A stretch of 64,000 bases of DNA from Craterostigma plantagineum (lineage: Eukaryota > Streptophyta > Magnoliopsida > Lamiales > Linderniaceae). Made by a program: the position numbers and the translations under genes. The notes under the pieces are model-generated. The model ran no database searches and was not told the origin of the DNA. It saw only the letters and a list, made by a program, of their open reading frames with translations. Position 1 is the first letter of the stretch. The number at the start of each line of letters is the position of its first letter. Positions 35,696 through 49,026 of this stretch are shown here, in pieces. Where the stretch lies: contig JAPQWV010000050.1 in the NCBI GenBank assembly GCA_027422505.1, forward strand, positions 4,712,001 to 4,776,000, written 5' to 3'.

Positions 35696-36503
35696 GGTTT
35701 AGTTCAGGGCTCTAATTTTGCAGAAAGTTTTCGACGAATTTTCTTTCTTTTCCTCTTTTTTTTACCACAAGCCCAGACAAGCTCAGAATCAGACAACGAT
35801 CTAAAGCAAAGCCATCAACGATTGATAAAACCCGCAAAGGTACAGTACCAATTGCTCAGCCCATGATAAATTTGCTATCTTTACTCAGATCAATACAAGG
35901 AAAAAGGAAGAATCTTACGGCCAAGAACTTACTGAAGAGAAACGATGAAGAAAGAATCTTAAGGCTGTAACTCTTCAGCTGCGAAATCTCAGATTAAAAA
36001 ACCCATTTTTATTTTGTTTCGCTTGATTTCTCCGCGTGTGCGAGGCAACGGCGGAAGTAATTTTGGGAGAAATATGCACGAGAAAATGGGAACACAAAGG
36101 TGAGATTTCAATTAAAACTAAGAAAAGGAGAAGTTACGATACTCTGATGCAAGTGCAATGAATAGGGATGCATTTAAGTGGGGCCCGCTACTATGTTATT
36201 CCACGTCACACGAGTAAAAGACACGCATATCCTCGGAAGGAGACAACACACTTTGGGGGCAAACTCGTAATCTCACGTAATATAATTTGGTACGAATACG
36301 GTACTCACTGCAACTTGCGACTTTTGGATTTAGTTGTGGACAGAAAATGACGAGTAGGAAATGTTAAAATAGTTATCTTTGCTAATATATGTTCTATAGG
36401 AATATGATGTGGTTAAGTTAAACTTGTCCACTACCTTAGGTTTTGGTTATGTTTTTTAGTTTTCTTTATGTAACTTCTGTAAGGCTTATATATAAGCCAT
36501 ATC

Positions 36504-37081
36504 CAGGGTTGCAAACAAATAGAACTTTTTTGTTCGATTCGCGATTCGATTCGAAATTTTAAGATTCGAATTCGAATATTTAGAAAAACGAATCCGAATA
36601 AGAATATTTTTTCTGATTCGAGAAATATACGAATACGAATATGAAATCACAATATTCGATTCGAAAATTAATCGAATTATTCGATTCGAATAATATAACA
36701 TGAAAAATAGTATAATTAATATATATTCACATATAATATATGATAACTCACTAAAATATTTACAAATAATATGTTAAAATTCAATATATGTTTAAATAGA
36801 ATTTATTATAATTCAATATATGTTGAAATATAATTTATTATAATTCAATATATATTTTAAATATGATGTTGTTCATATTTTATTAAATAAAAAATGAAAG
36901 ATGACTTTGAATACAAATATTCGATATTCGATTCGAAAATTCGAGAAAATATTCGAATTCGAATAAGATCGATTTTATGATTCGACTAAATATTCGAGTA
37001 TTTGTATTCGTATTCGATTGTTATCCAAATACGAATAAAATATTGCGTTATTCGACTCGATTCGATTCGTTTGCAACCCTG
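36504..37081. mobile_element. hAT-type MITE, TTCGAAT family, copy 2
   Basis: 578 bp, ends cagggttgcaaac / gtttgcaaccctg, perfect 8-bp target duplication GCCATATC (36496-36503 and 37082-37089). Closely similar along its length to 33026-33594. Confidence 0.92.
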
Positions 37082-37444
37082 GCCATATCTATCTGATAAT
37101 AGATGCGATAGTTTTTCCCTTTATTCCAAACATCTTTTTAGAGTTTACATTTGGTATCATAGCTTGTGTTACGGGAAAAAATGCGTACTGAGAATGGATT
37201 TGTGCAACCTGCTATTGGAGTATAATAGCAAATGGTATTCCTATTGTTATTCCTATTGTTGCTGAAGGAAATCAGCCTACTGCAGCCCAACAGAAAGCAA
37301 TTGATGAAGCGACGTTAACGGATATGAAGGCCAAAAATTATCTTTTTCAAGCCATTGACAGATCAATCTTGGAAACGATATTCAACAAAGATACATCTAA
37401 AGGTATATGTGATTCTTTGAAAAGGAAGTATCAAGGGACTGAAA

Positions 37445-37631
37445 CAGTGGCGGAGCCAGCATAGAGCCAGTGGGGTCTATGGATCCGGGAAATTCTTTTT
37501 ATTAATACTATAGTGTAAAAATTAATTTTAGGAGTATACTACAAAGACCCCATTGAAAATTTTTAAAAATTGTGGGTACGGGGTCCAATTAAGATGGACC
37601 CCACTTATTCCACCGGCTGGCTCCGCCACTG
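37445..37631. mobile_element. Short hAT-type MITE, CAGTGGCGGAGCC family
   Basis: 187 bp, terminal repeats cagtggcggagccagc / gctggctccgccactg, perfect 8-bp target duplication GACTGAAA (37437-37444 and 37632-37639). Inserted in the gag remnant. Confidence 0.93.
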
Positions 37632-37921
37632 GACTGAAAGGGTGCAACGAGCACATCAACAAGCGCTTAAGCAGGAGTGTGAAGTGCTACGCATGAATGA
37701 AGAAGAGTCTGTAAATGACTATTTTGCTCGTACTCTCACAATAGTCAATAAGTTGAGACTTAACGGAGCAAAGATGGAGGATGTAGATGTTATTGAAAAA
37801 GTTATGAGATTACGTCTCTAAATTATGATAAGTTAAGAATAAAAATAGCCCATTTTTTATTGAATAAGTTAAGAATAAAAATATTAATACGTGTTGTGCA
37901 GCCTATTTGTTACCTATGCTA

Positions 37922-37960
37922 TAGGCCCATTTATACGTATTGGGCCGTGTCGGATTTTGA
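37922..37960 (+). promoter_or_regulatory. Site II-type elements upstream of LSM3
   Basis: aggcccat and tgggcc words about 165-200 bp before the LSM3 start, with aggccca again at 37,974. TGGGCC/T motifs are common in promoters of plant housekeeping genes; role inferred. Confidence 0.45.
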
Positions 37961-38121
37961 AACGTTTATATTGAGGCCCAAATTAAAATTAGGTCAGTGG
38001 GATTCTCAGATACGCCACCACCACGCTTCGGTGATTTTCATATTCATTTTCTTATTTGTTTATTTTTTGGAGGAAGGGTTTTGCAAGGAAAGGAATTGTA
38101 ATTGATACAGAGGAAAAAAAA

Positions 38122-39406
38122 ATGGGGAGCGAAGAAGAAAGCGCGGTGAAGGAGCCGTTGGACTTGATTCGTCTGAGCTTGGATGAGCGGATTTACGTCA
38201 AACTCCGCCACGATCGTGAGCTGCGTGGCAAACTTCATGTATTTCTCAAGCAGCTTGCTCTGTCTATTTCTCTTCTTATTTTTCTTGAATTGTATGTTAA
38301 TTAATTTGTACCAGTTTGTGTGTGTGTGTGTGTGTGTGCGTACGCTTCGTCTGCGTACACAGATTCAACCATTGTTTCAGTAGATGGCAGCTTGATTGTG
38401 TGTATGTTAATTATCTCGATTTGTGTCTTGGCGAAATTAATTTGGTGACTGCTTCTTGTTTCCTTGTTCGGTAATGAGGGCTTAGAAGTTTTTGCGGTAA
38501 ATTTTCGTTTGGTAATCTGTTATTTTCTTGGTTTGGGTGATGTGCCAAATGGCATAATTTCCCTGCAAGAAAGAGCCATGTTTGGGTTTAATAAAGGTGC
38601 CTTCTTGTTGCTGCCTTCTTTATTCGGGTGCAATACTGCAACAAAAAGTTAAGGTTTTACTGAACTTCTCTTATCTTTATTGATTTGCTTGGACAATGAC
38701 GAAATTTGTTCCCTCCCTTCAATTCTTCGGAGGCCCAATATTTTTTTGTCCTGGATTTATAGTAAATTTGAATTAAATTTTTCAGTTTATATGAGTACTT
38801 CAATTCTTGATAGTGGTTGTTTAATTGCTTGTGGAATCAACGTTAGACACTAAGCGGAGTCTCAGTATAGTTCTTGAATCCGAATACTATGTTTGCATAG
38901 TCTAGGGCGAGAGTTCAAATGCTTTTGAACATGATCTCTGTTTATGTTATTGAGTCATCTGTAGTAAAATGTTAAACTTAAAATCACTTCAATTACGTTT
39001 GGTAGGTACTATTCGAGAATCTCAGTTCACTTATTCTGTTTTCTGTGAGTTTTGCAGGCTTATGATCAGCACTTGAACATGATTTTAGGCGACGTCGAAG
39101 AAGTTGTTACTACCACAGAGATTGATGATGAAACTTATGAGGAAATTGTTCGGGTATTTACCTTTCTAAACCGTTCCTCTCTTTGAGCGTTATATATGTT
39201 CCCCTTAGCAACACAGTAAACTAATTTGATCACACCAGTCACCACTCAACTCACAAGCAATTCTTTCTTGCATATACTTAAATCAATCTTCCGTTTTCTT
39301 TTTCAACTCCAAATTCTTATGGCAGACCACTAAGCGAACTGTACCATTTCTATTCGTCCGAGGGGATGGCGTGATATTGGTTTCACCTCCACTGAGAACA
39401 GCCTGA
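38122..39406 (+). CDS. LSM3: Sm-like protein LSm3
   Basis: 97-aa Sm-fold protein, subunit of the LSm1-7 (mRNA decay) and LSm2-8 (U6 snRNA, splicing) rings. Exons 38122-38238, 39058-39153 and 39326-39406, all phase 0, GT-AG introns of 819 and 172 bp. Sm1 motif: [18 protein letters not shown]...[21 protein letters not shown] is spread over exons 1 and 2 (read in parts). Sm2: [17 protein letters not shown] in exon 3. Length and sequence match plant LSM3 along its whole length. The ATG at 38122 follows an A-rich leader. Intact, with nothing unusual except the long first intron. Confidence 0.97.
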
Positions 39407-40096
39407 TATATTTCTAGGGCCAAAAAACGAAGGTCTATAACCATCTTCATATCTATTCCGAGGTATCTGCTCTGCTTTCGTTTGTACGTTTTTTAAAATT
39501 GGATCTACGCTAGTTTTTCGTCTGAATGCTGTGTTTGTTACTGTCCTTTTTGGATGATGTGAAGTTGAGATGATGGCATTGAACATAAGTTTCTAACCAT
39601 GGTTGATTCCTATAGTGAGATGTACCTTTGTATATTTTTTCTTTATTGCATTTAAATAGAATATGCTGCAAAAACTAATACTCTATTATATATTAACGAC
39701 GAGGAGCATATAGTAATTACCTCTAATAAATTTGGTACGTCAAGCTCAATTTTAATTTTACCATTCTGCTTTTTGATTTTGATAACTAAAAATCATATGC
39801 AATTAAGATTGAGGTTAGAATTTTTCTATTTAACATCTTGAATTACAAATAATTTTATATATTCACGCTGGAAATCTTACAAACTAATTCATTTTCATCC
39901 ATGAAAATTTAATTAATTGTGAGTAAATTGAGTCAATTATTCTTTTAAACCATGATATGAACACTCCACTTGGAAAATAAGACGAGAAAACGACAATTTA
40001 GCCACACACATTCATACAAAATACATCATGCCCCATACGTTTACATGCATGCAACATATATAACATAATTAGCATATCCTTCTTATTACACACTTT

Positions 40097-40747
40097 TCAC
40101 AAACCCCTTGACCCAATCAACTTAGTCAACCCAAAAGTAACCCCCATTGCCAACCACCCACCAACCACCACCCTAACCGCCGCCCTACCCACCGGGGCCC
40201 GCCCGAGCACCGCCCCGACCCACCCAAAAACCGCCAATGCGACGCTCACCGCCGCCACAATCACACCAACCCTAATCTTATACTCCTTCACGAAAGAAGC
40301 CGCCAACAGAGGAACCATTGCGCCTATCGAAAATGCCAGGGCCGAAGCCGCAGCTGCATGTATAGGGTTTGGCAACTTTTCGCCCTCGTCCTCATTATTA
40401 CTGCTGCTGTTGTTGTTGCTGCTGCTGTTATTGCAAACTTTCTGCTTGTTGTTCCTTCGAAGATGGGCCAGTTCGACGTCGAGCTGCGAGTACACGGAGA
40501 CGAACTCGCCTATGGCCATCGAACATGCGCCCGCGATTAGGCCCGCGAACCCAGTCAGTATCATGGCTTTGATGTCTTGCTTGACCGCACCCACGCCCAT
40601 CATTAGTGAGGCGGTGGAGACTAAGCCGTCGTTGGCTCCTAGGACGGCGGCTCGAAGCCATTGGGACCTTTTCGAGTAGTCGAATTGTGTGGCTTCTTCT
40701 TCATCTTGTTCGAGGTCTAGGGTTTGATTTGGGGTTAAAGAAGACAT
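40097..40747 (-). CDS. VTL: Vacuolar iron transporter-like (VTL / nodulin-21-like)
   Basis: 216-aa CCC1/VIT1-family membrane protein, single exon. About five membrane segments; family signatures RAAVLGANDGLVSTASLMMG (TM1, residues 32-51) and AGACSMAIGEFVSVYSQLD (TM2). A cytosolic loop is replaced by a Ser/Asn run (about residues 105-120), then NPIHAAAASALAFSIGAMVP and two more helices. The short loop without the metal-binding helices of true VIT1 is typical of VTL proteins, which lower cytosolic iron by loading the vacuole. TATA box at about 40,843-40,851 (minus). A Stowaway-like MITE begins 50 bp upstream of it. Confidence 0.93.
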   Translation of the reverse strand: MSSLTPNQTLDLEQDEEEATQFDYSKRSQWLRAAVLGANDGLVSTASLMMGVGAVKQDIKAMILTGFAGLIAGACSMAIGEFVSVYSQLDVELAHLRRNNKQKVCNNSSSNNNSSSNNEDEGEKLPNPIHAAAASALAFSIGAMVPLLAASFVKEYKIRVGVIVAAVSVALAVFGWVGAVLGRAPVGRAAVRVVVGGWLAMGVTFGLTKLIGSRGL

Positions 40748-40900
40748 TTTTAGGGTTCGTTATGGGGTTTCTTGAGTGTAAGAGTGTTATGTTTTGTGGA
40801 GGATGAGTGTGGTAAGCACACGCTTTGGAGTGGTGGTGGTGGTATTTATAGGAGAGAAATGCCATGTATTGAGATGGCTTGGTCTTGGTCACTTAATTGT

Positions 40901-41133
40901 TACTACCTCCGTCCGAAACCGTTTTGGATTTTACTATATCAGGCGTCCCAAATCATTTTGGACATTTCCTTTTATAGCAAAAAACTACCACAAACAATCA
41001 ATATAAGACTATTAAATATTCTTGAAAGGCGTGTCAAAATATACACTATTTCACCTTTTAATGGTACTTTTTCAATTTCTTAAAAATCGTGTCATACTCC
41101 AAATGTCCAAAATCGTTTGGGACGGAGGTAGTA
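40901..41133. mobile_element. Stowaway-like MITE in the VTL promoter
   Basis: 233 bp, terminal repeats tactacctccgtcc / ggacggaggtagta with TA at both ends; interior matches 18344-18586 (caaacaatcaatata). Confidence 0.88.
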
Positions 41134-44100
41134 TTTTTTTGTCGGAAATTGATGAATTATATTTAAGTGGTAATTAGTGGGAGGAACATGATTATTGTAA
41201 CCATTACAAAAACATGTATTATCTTGGCAACTTATTTAATTAAAGTGAACAAAACCCTAGTCAAATTCCACTTACACCGAGTTAATTTTTATAAATATAT
41301 TGTAGTAATCGGATAATTATTACATATGTGGTGGGACGATGATTGATGCTGCAAATATAGTTTATACGTAGTATTAAGAAGCTATATACTATACTACTAA
41401 TTGCCGCGTATATCGGCCATGCAGAAAATGAAATACTAAAATACTTGGTTTTGATTAAAGAAAAACAATGACTAGTTCGATAACTATGTCCATTAGCAAA
41501 AGACATGGTAAGCACGTAAATGTTATACATTTATTATAAAGCTTTGCCACCTTTGAGCCCACATCAAGTATTGGATTGCACAAGAAGAAACCACTAACTA
41601 TAGATTTTTCAAATGAAAAGTTATTGTGTGAAAGGAAAATGAAATTATATTTACTAAATCGAAGTGAAGTGTGCATTCCACACGAATGCCACCAACGGTT
41701 GCCCGATTTCTTGGTATCTTATCTTATAATATGATTTCATGTAGTAGTATCAACAAAAAAGTAATAATGGGACATTATTTTTCTTTTTTCCACTTATGCA
41801 CGATCATTAACAAAAGCCAATGGCCAATCCTATCCATTATTAGTTTAAAGTTGAATAAAGACACGCATTGATCAATGTCTCCACTACCATATATTAGAAT
41901 GACAAAAAGAGTTCTTGCCACGATTAATCTTATACTTGAGTTTGTTTCAGACCGTTAAAGTAGTTAACTTCCCATATTAAGATGAAAACTGCCATTTTAG
42001 CTAAGGTTGTTAATTCTTACTGTCTGCCAAACTTCAGCCTGGACAAATAATCTGCTCTCATTGTGAAATTAAGTAGAAGATATTTATTTCATAACTGACT
42101 TCTATCTTCATAAGGTTACACTTACACAAATGTAAATATAGTCGTATCCCATATATGGAATGGAGACAAGGTATACAAAATGCATAGGCACGACGACAAG
42201 AATCAAATGTCTAGTCACATACAAATGCAGCGATTTCTGTGTACTGCTTGTGTAGTAAGATTTTCTTGTTTCAGTAATGGAAATATAGCAATATAATTTG
42301 ATATCTACGGAGACAAGTAATAATAATAAAAGTAAAATAAAATACAACAAACATGAGATTATTGGTATTTGGGCCATACGGTAGCCCGTTGGGCCTATTA
42401 TTACCATCAACTAAGGCCCAATTATCTTCCACGATCGTTTTCGTGGTCCCGCCAACAAACCTGGGTGAAAATTACCATTCAGCCCTTCGCTGGACTTTTC
42501 TTCCCCGAAATGGGTCCTCACAGCTTTCCTCAACTCAACCCTTGGTTGGATATAAAAGATTAAATATGAATTAAAATGATATGAATTAATATAGACAAAT
42601 TGAATGGTATTTTGTATTTGTAAATGAAGACATTGTGTTTAACCATACACGTCTTGTCCGAATTGGGGTTAGGTGATGACTGATACTTAATATATCGATG
42701 TTAGTTGTATTGACAATGATCTCCACTGCAGTTGCTCCCACAACGTATCCCTATTTTCAAGATTATTTCATTCACTTCTCGTGTTATTTTTTTCTTGTGG
42801 TCTATATATCGATGCCCTTCTACGTACGGATTAGATTTTCCAAGCCATTTATGTCAACTATTTTGACTCAAGGTTTATTTGAAGCCTTGACTATAGTAGA
42901 TGTGAATGCTTTACTCATCTAGAAAGTAAATAATTTTTTATTGCTAATTTGATGCATAAGATTTTGGTACCAAGTTACTCCTCAAGCAGCTGCTACTATG
43001 CTATAGTAATAATATCAGTAATCGTCCTTTTTTTTTTATTAATTTCTGAATTATTTATTTTGTAATGATAATGCCAGTTATCATGAATTAGTTAATTTCA
43101 TCAAAGGGCTGCTAATGAATAATTTAAAAGGAGAGCGACTAATTCAAAATTATATATGTCATTCTCTCACCTTGCACGAATAGTCTAAGGATGTACCTTT
43201 TAATTCTATGATTGAACTACATTTTTTCTAGCCACCGCGTTTGGACATGACCGTCGATATCAAATCATGTCGTAAATTTGGCTTTAAGAATTTAAAACAT
43301 CAACTTGATGTAATTATGTAATTCACCAATCGTCTTACAAGGGCCGGGGATACACCAATCACACCGTATATGGGCTAGAACCTGCCCCAACAATCGCTCC
43401 ACGCAATAACCTGCCCCTACAATCGCTCCACGCTCACCAGTCACCGCACCATGTAGGGATTTTTTCAGGCCCAATTTCAGTCCAAGCCCAAGCCCATATA
43501 AGCTTGTGGGTCCATCTCTAAAATCAATTGATCAATAGAGGGAGTTGGTCCACCAGCTTATATGGTACTCAATTTCTTTTTTGATTACTCGACGTGGGAT
43601 ATGGGTTTGCTTTAACCCCAACAGCATGTAATGTTCCGAAAGTATACGAGAAAAATAATTATTCATTGCATACATAAAATACGAACACGGACAACATATA
43701 ACGTACCAATACACGCAGCACATTTCCGACAGGAGAAAAATGATAAACAAGTACAAGCATAATCAAACGCGGATACACTGCAAATAAAAAGAAAATTCAT
43801 TATTTTTGTATTGTTTTCCGTATTTCCTTGTTCACTGCATGGATCCATCGTTGTCACATGCTTTCAACCTCCATGCAGTCAACTTCTTTATTCCACGAAT
43901 TCTCGAATAAAACCTGCACCATTGTAATAGTACATATTATTAGACTTGTCTCAATAGGGACACCGTACTAGTCAACTTCTATGATTTTGCTGAGTTCTTG
44001 ACATAAAATATTATACTATTAAATAGAATAGTCCCACGTTCATACGAGGAACTAGAAATTACACGCAAGATCTCACTGGACGCGTTATTAAAGTGACAGT

Positions 44101-44216
44101 TACTACACTAATAAGTTAAGTAATAAGCTAAGATCGGTTCATTTTAGGGATAAATATAACTAAAAAAAAGTAACTGCATGTAATATTTTGGGAGACTTAC
44201 TCAGGTAATAACTTGA
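41134..44216. other. No supported gene
   Basis: 3 kb of AT-rich DNA. Near 42,360-42,570 there is a patch of gggcc/gccca words followed by a TATA-like ggatataaaaga, and near 43,480-43,625 a cgacgtgggatatggg...ccccaaca patch resembling an old LTR end. No frame I would call coding. Confidence 0.45.
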
Positions 44217-45044
44217 TTAATAGTGGTGTGGAGGCGGGGGAGAAGCGTATACGTAAGGGTGATGTGGCGGAGGAGGAGACTTATATTTATAGACTGGGGT
44301 TGGTGGTGGTGGTGGAGACTTGTACTTGTATACTGGCGTAGGCGGTGGTGGAGATTTGTACTTGTAAACTGGCGTAGGCGGCGGTGGCGACTTGTACTTA
44401 TAGACTGGAGTTGGCGGTGGTGGAGATTTGTACTTATAAACTGGGGTAGGCGGTGGTGGTGATTTGTACTTGTAAACTGGGGTAGGAGGCGGGGGAGACT
44501 TGTATTTGTAGACTGGGGTAGGGGGCGGTGGAGATTTGTATTTGTAGACTGGAGTCGGAGGTGGTGGAGATTTGTATTTGTAAATAGGGGTCGGAGGTGG
44601 AGGAGATTTGTACTTGTAAATGGGGGTCGGAGGTGGTGGAGATTTGTATTTGTACACTGGGGTAGGTGGTGGTGGAGACTTATACTTGTAGACTGGAGTT
44701 GGTGGTGGTGGTGGTGATTTGTATTTGTAGACTGGTGTAGGTGGCGGTGGAGATTTGTACTTGTAGACAGGCGTCGGTGGTGGTGGAGATTTGTACTTGT
44801 AGACGGGAGTTGGTGGCGGTGGAGGGGATTTATACTTGTAGACTGGAGTTGGTGGTGGCGGAGACTTGTACTTGTAAACCGGGGTTGGTGGTGGAGACTT
44901 GTAGATAGTGTGGTGGAAGTACGGCGGCGGTGGAGAAGCGTAATTATACTTTGCATTTGTGATGGAAGGCAAACAAATCGCCAATAAGAGTGTGGCTATT
45001 ATAGTAGCCATTCTAAGAGACTTACTATTTGCCTTACGTCCCAT
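44217..45044 (-). CDS. Extensin (cell-wall hydroxyproline-rich glycoprotein)
   Basis: 275-aa secreted wall structural protein. Signal peptide within [20 protein letters not shown], then 17 near-perfect repeats of S-P(3-5)-TP-(V/I)-YKYK, ending in [17 protein letters not shown] and a final HHY. Ser-Hyp(4) blocks are O-glycosylated, and YKY-type motifs support intra- and intermolecular Tyr cross-links that make the wall network. TATA box at 45098-45106, about 55 bp before the ATG. Two ATGs compete (residue 1 and MATII at residue 12); the first gives a long charged n-region but both are secretable. Repeat number is prone to change by slippage, so assembly errors are possible. Confidence 0.95.
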   Translation of the reverse strand: MGRKANSKSLRMATIIATLLLAICLPSITNAKYNYASPPPPYFHHTIYKSPPPTPVYKYKSPPPPTPVYKYKSPPPPPTPVYKYKSPPPPTPVYKYKSPPPPTPVYKYKSPPPPPTPVYKYKSPPPPTPVYKYKSPPPPTPIYKYKSPPPPTPIYKYKSPPPPTPVYKYKSPPPPTPVYKYKSPPPPTPVYKYKSPPPPTPVYKYKSPPPPTPVYKYKSPPPPTPVYKYKSPPPPTPVYKYKSPPPPPTPVYKYKSPPPPHHPYVYASPPPPHHY

Positions 45045-45107
45045 CTTTTTTTAGGGCTTTGTGGTTTTGCTTGGGACAAAGCTCTCTTCCCAACCCCTTT
45101 ATATAGA

Positions 45108-46349
45108 TGGGTTTTTCACCGTCTTCATTTGTACGTATTCAATCGCGGTTAAATCTTTTTATGTATTAAAGTAGTACGTGGAGAGTTTTTTATTGGTTGT
45201 CATCCATTATTAAGATGCTTTCTTTTTCTAAGAGTTTGACTTATGCGTGTGAATTCACTTTTGTATATCATACAGTGTCGTGTCTGCAAATGGGGGCTCC
45301 TAATAACTATTAAATTTCGATTTCTTAAAACTTCTCTTTTTAGTATGATCATTGATAATTCGTTACTGATGAATATTTATCAGGAAATCTTGTAACTGTT
45401 GTTTTGCTAGTTTTGGGCAATCATATGACTACTTTACCTAGGAGTTCAAGTTCTAGACATACTATCGTTTTATTTTCTCACGTCATCTCAAGTATATGTT
45501 AATCTCTCTCTCTCTTTTTTTTTTATGCAGCCTTAAACATAATTTTTTTTTTTTTTATCTAGAACGTTATAGTTACTCTTACATTCTATGATAAACGATT
45601 ATCCATCATTCTAGATTAACGATTAACTAATGTCCTCTACAAACAAGTTTCTAAGAATTAAATAAAATAAAACAATTGGCGACATTTTCAAAGACTCGGC
45701 TCGGCTGCTTATAATTAAAATTAAAATGAAGAATTCACATTGCCGGTGAGTCATATTTTATTCCGTTGAATGGACGTAGATTCTTCCACATCACATTTTC
45801 ACGTGGTATTCGATTTTGTTATATAACATTGAGAAATTATTGCAGAAACATGGCATAAAAATAATTATTTATCTGAAGTATTAGGTACAATGGCTAATGA
45901 TCAAAGTTTATCACTTAGCCCCTCCAATGTAATGAAGAGACAAATCATAAGTCAACATGGATATGAGCAGAAGTGGGATGTTTAGTCATGTGGGATAACT
46001 TTCTACTAAAATATTTATCTATATGTTCATCATTCACACTCATACATTATATTAAATTTTTTAGTTTTGCTATAAACTCAATAGAAGTACTATCGTCTAT
46101 TTTCAGGGTTAGTCGTCGTTTTTTTTTTTTTATATATATGACAATCTGCAATATGATGACGAGAAAATCAAAGGGCAGTCCAATAACATGACTTTTGTGA
46201 TGTTATTTAGACTAACTTCACGTCAATTTTTGACTGTTAATATGTATTGAAATGTACTTATCTGTGTGTGTGTTGGCGAATTAATTAATATTAACATTAG
46301 TACATTAAAATAGTATATTTTTTATTTTTTATTTTTTTATTTAACGTTG
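45108..46349. other. No gene; upstream region of the extensin gene
   Basis: AT-rich spacer with T-runs; no supported frame. Confidence 0.4.
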
Positions 46350-46522
46350 TAATCGCCGGTTAACCGCCTAACCGGCCGTTAATAACTGGCGGTTGGCGGT
46401 TTGGGAAAACCCCTAACCGCCCGTAACCGGCCGATGACGGTTGCCGGTTAACGTTACTGGCCGGTTACGGTTATAACCATAACCGCCGGTTAGACGGTTG
46501 AACCGCCGGTTACGGTTAAAAG
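46350..46522. repeat. AACCGCCGGTTA-rich palindromic block
   Basis: About 170 bp of overlapping ggcggtt / aaccgccggtta words in both orientations, GC-rich in AT-rich DNA. Resembles subterminal parts of hAT MITEs; no flanking target duplication found. Confidence 0.5.
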
Positions 46523-46527
46523 GGAGC

Positions 46528-46872
46528 ATGTCTACACATAGGTACCCATGTCAGAAAATTTTACAGATAAGTAGCTAATTTAATATTTACCAGTTTCTTT
46601 AGTCATGTCGTACCTCTTGTGTGTATATTGCGTACCATAACACGTTGATATAGGGTACCTAAATATAGGATACGTCGTACCTACGGACATGCCTGTGTGT
46701 TACATAGAGCGTACCTAAATATAGCATACGTCGTACCATTTTCTGTTATATAGGGTACCCAAATGTGTTGTATGGTGTACTTTCAGGGATCGGGTACGTA
46801 TGTGCAAAAATCCTGACAGGGTACTAAATTACAAGGTTTTATCCAACTAAGTACTTATGTGTAAAGATCCCT
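46528..46872. repeat. GTACC-rich dispersed repeat, copy 3
   Basis: Nearly the same as copy 2 (27,770-28,185) over most of its length, with a deletion near 46,760 and another near the right end. Confidence 0.65.
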
Positions 46873-49021
46873 TAATTTAATGAGCTGCTCGCTATTTTAG
46901 ATGATATTTGCACGTTATACAGAAATATGCGCATTGCATTCATCGATGAACTTACATGATTGATGTGCTATGTAACTTTAAAAAACAGGATAAAAAAAGG
47001 GTGCTACTATTGGCACCCCTTTGGGGTGTAAAAAACCTTGAAATATGTGTAATTTTACAAAAAATTAATTCTCTACATTTAATTCACCAATATTCAAGTC
47101 TTAATCTGGTAATTACACATCATTAATACATTTGATCAAACGAACTTGTTTAGCAGGTTTCAATAAATATCAATTAACTAATTTACCATCCGAAAAATTA
47201 ATTTATTTATTTGAAGTTAAAATTTACAATTAAACACTTAAAAGTAATCATATTTTTAGATTTATCAATATTATTCTTTAATTTTTTTCTCAAGACCTCT
47301 TCTAAGATAGAAATATTCCATATTAACCTAATAAATAGATATAGATACAAAAAACCGAGATTAATATCATATTTGATAAAAAAAAGAAATTAAATATTTC
47401 TTAAAAGTGAGCTTAGTCGTTTAAATAATAATTAGTTGATAGTTACAACAACCTCAAAATTGTCTGCAAATAATTAATAAATATAGAGAGCAATTAGGGA
47501 TAATAAATAACAATCAAGTGTGACTAAAATTTATTATATACTAGTATTTCCGGCATATGCTATGTGTGCATTAAAATATAACTAGTTACTTTATATTTTA
47601 AAATTTTCAATGTTCGATGAAATATTATTTTAAATGTATAAACGAAATAATTATTTGTGGAGATATAGTTATAAGAAAAAAATAGATGAGTGACACGATA
47701 ACTTACTTTTAAGTATAATTAACAATTAATTTGTGATGATATAGTTATAATAATAAAAAATTTAAGAATTACGTGGTTATCATAGACGTCAAAATATAAA
47801 ACTTCATCAAGTTTTAGTTAATTAATATTTAGTCAAAGACAAAGTTTTCAAGTTGCAATTAATTGTGTGATAATTAATAGGGGGTCTAAATAGAAGTTTA
47901 GGGGTCTATATAGAATTACCCTAAAAAAAAGAAGTCTATTTCCACATTTTCCTTGGAAACTGTTAGGCAGATTAAAGAAAAAGCTTTCATCTCTGTCTAA
48001 TATGGAATTTATTGTATGACATATTCGGTGAAAGCGGTATTTAAGTTTTTATATTAATTTTGCAAACATAGATTTTCATTTATTGACTTTTCTACCATAG
48101 ATTTCTAAATTATTATATCCAACGTTATATCATAAGGTCGTGGACAGCTGTGTTTAATAATTTCAAGTCTAGTACCGATTCAACTTATATAATATGCCAT
48201 AAGTTAATAACCCACAATTTACCAAGTATATAATAGGACATAATTATATAGTATAGGGTCCTACTATTCCTATCCCTTACACCCCATTTTACACCCTCTT
48301 TTACACTAGCTTAGTGAAAAACACGTGAAATTTGTAAAACTTATTTTAGCTGACCTAACCACATGAATCCAACAATTGTTATTTACTTCTTTTTCATATA
48401 ATTCACCACATTAACGGCATTGATTGTTCAACAAATTATTTCTATATTTAATTTATTTTTATTTTATATCTCCTTATATTAAATTACGAACTTTTATATT
48501 AATTTTTAATATGTTAATATTTTACAATTGTTAATATAAATATTTATTAGGTTAGTACAATATTTATATAACACATATATTTTGTTAACATAGACAAACT
48601 TAAATAAACACACATATAATAACAACTAGCTAAAGTTAATATCGTTTATATCATTCCAAAGAAGAAAGCCGAAACGATGTAAGTCATTTTCTTATGTCAA
48701 AGGAGATTAATTGTATATATTATATTAATTTTTGGAGCTTTTAATCAAATGTTTATTAATGAAAATGATTATGTCGATCAATCATCCCAAAGAAAGCCGC
48801 GTCAATGAAATTAGTCAAACAATTATTCATTGAGTGACGTATTCTGCTTTTGGAATTCTCTGATGTCACTTCCCTTATAATGTTATATGTAAATAGGATA
48901 ATTAAATTCTATTTTAGGAAAATTATAAGAAAATAATTAGTAAAGTGATAAACCTTAAAATAGAACTTACTTCCATTATTAAGGGGGTGTAGATAGAAAA
49001 AAAAGGATGCCAATAGAATTA
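46873..49021. other. No gene; AT-rich with retroelement-like debris
   Basis: The 48,255-48,290 stretch (tagggtcctactattcctatcc) resembles the reverse of 9,710-9,750. No coding frame. Confidence 0.4.
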
Positions 49022-49026
49022 CCCAT

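Larger units (their letters stand above)
36362..37822 (+). mobile_element. Truncated copia remnant: LTR, PBS and partial gag
   Basis: LTR-like segment from TGTTAAAATAG (36362) to GTTTACA (37149), then a tRNA-Met-type primer site tggtatcatagc at 37152-37163, then gag coding: DMKAKNYLFQAIDRSILETI, LKRKYQGTE and, after a MITE, NEEESVNDYFARTLTIVNKL. These are UBN2/gag motifs of copia elements. The element ends abruptly near 37,822 and has no second LTR. Two hAT MITEs lie inside it (36504-37081 in the LTR, 37445-37631 in gag). Confidence 0.78.

Noticed and set aside
42698..42922. 74-codon hydrophobic frame
   Set aside because: Random-looking composition, no homologous motif, no promoter or splice signals.
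44201..44956. Ser/Thr/His-rich 251-codon frame overlapping the extensin
   Set aside because: Shadow frame of the extensin repeat; the real frame has signal peptide and YKYK repeats.
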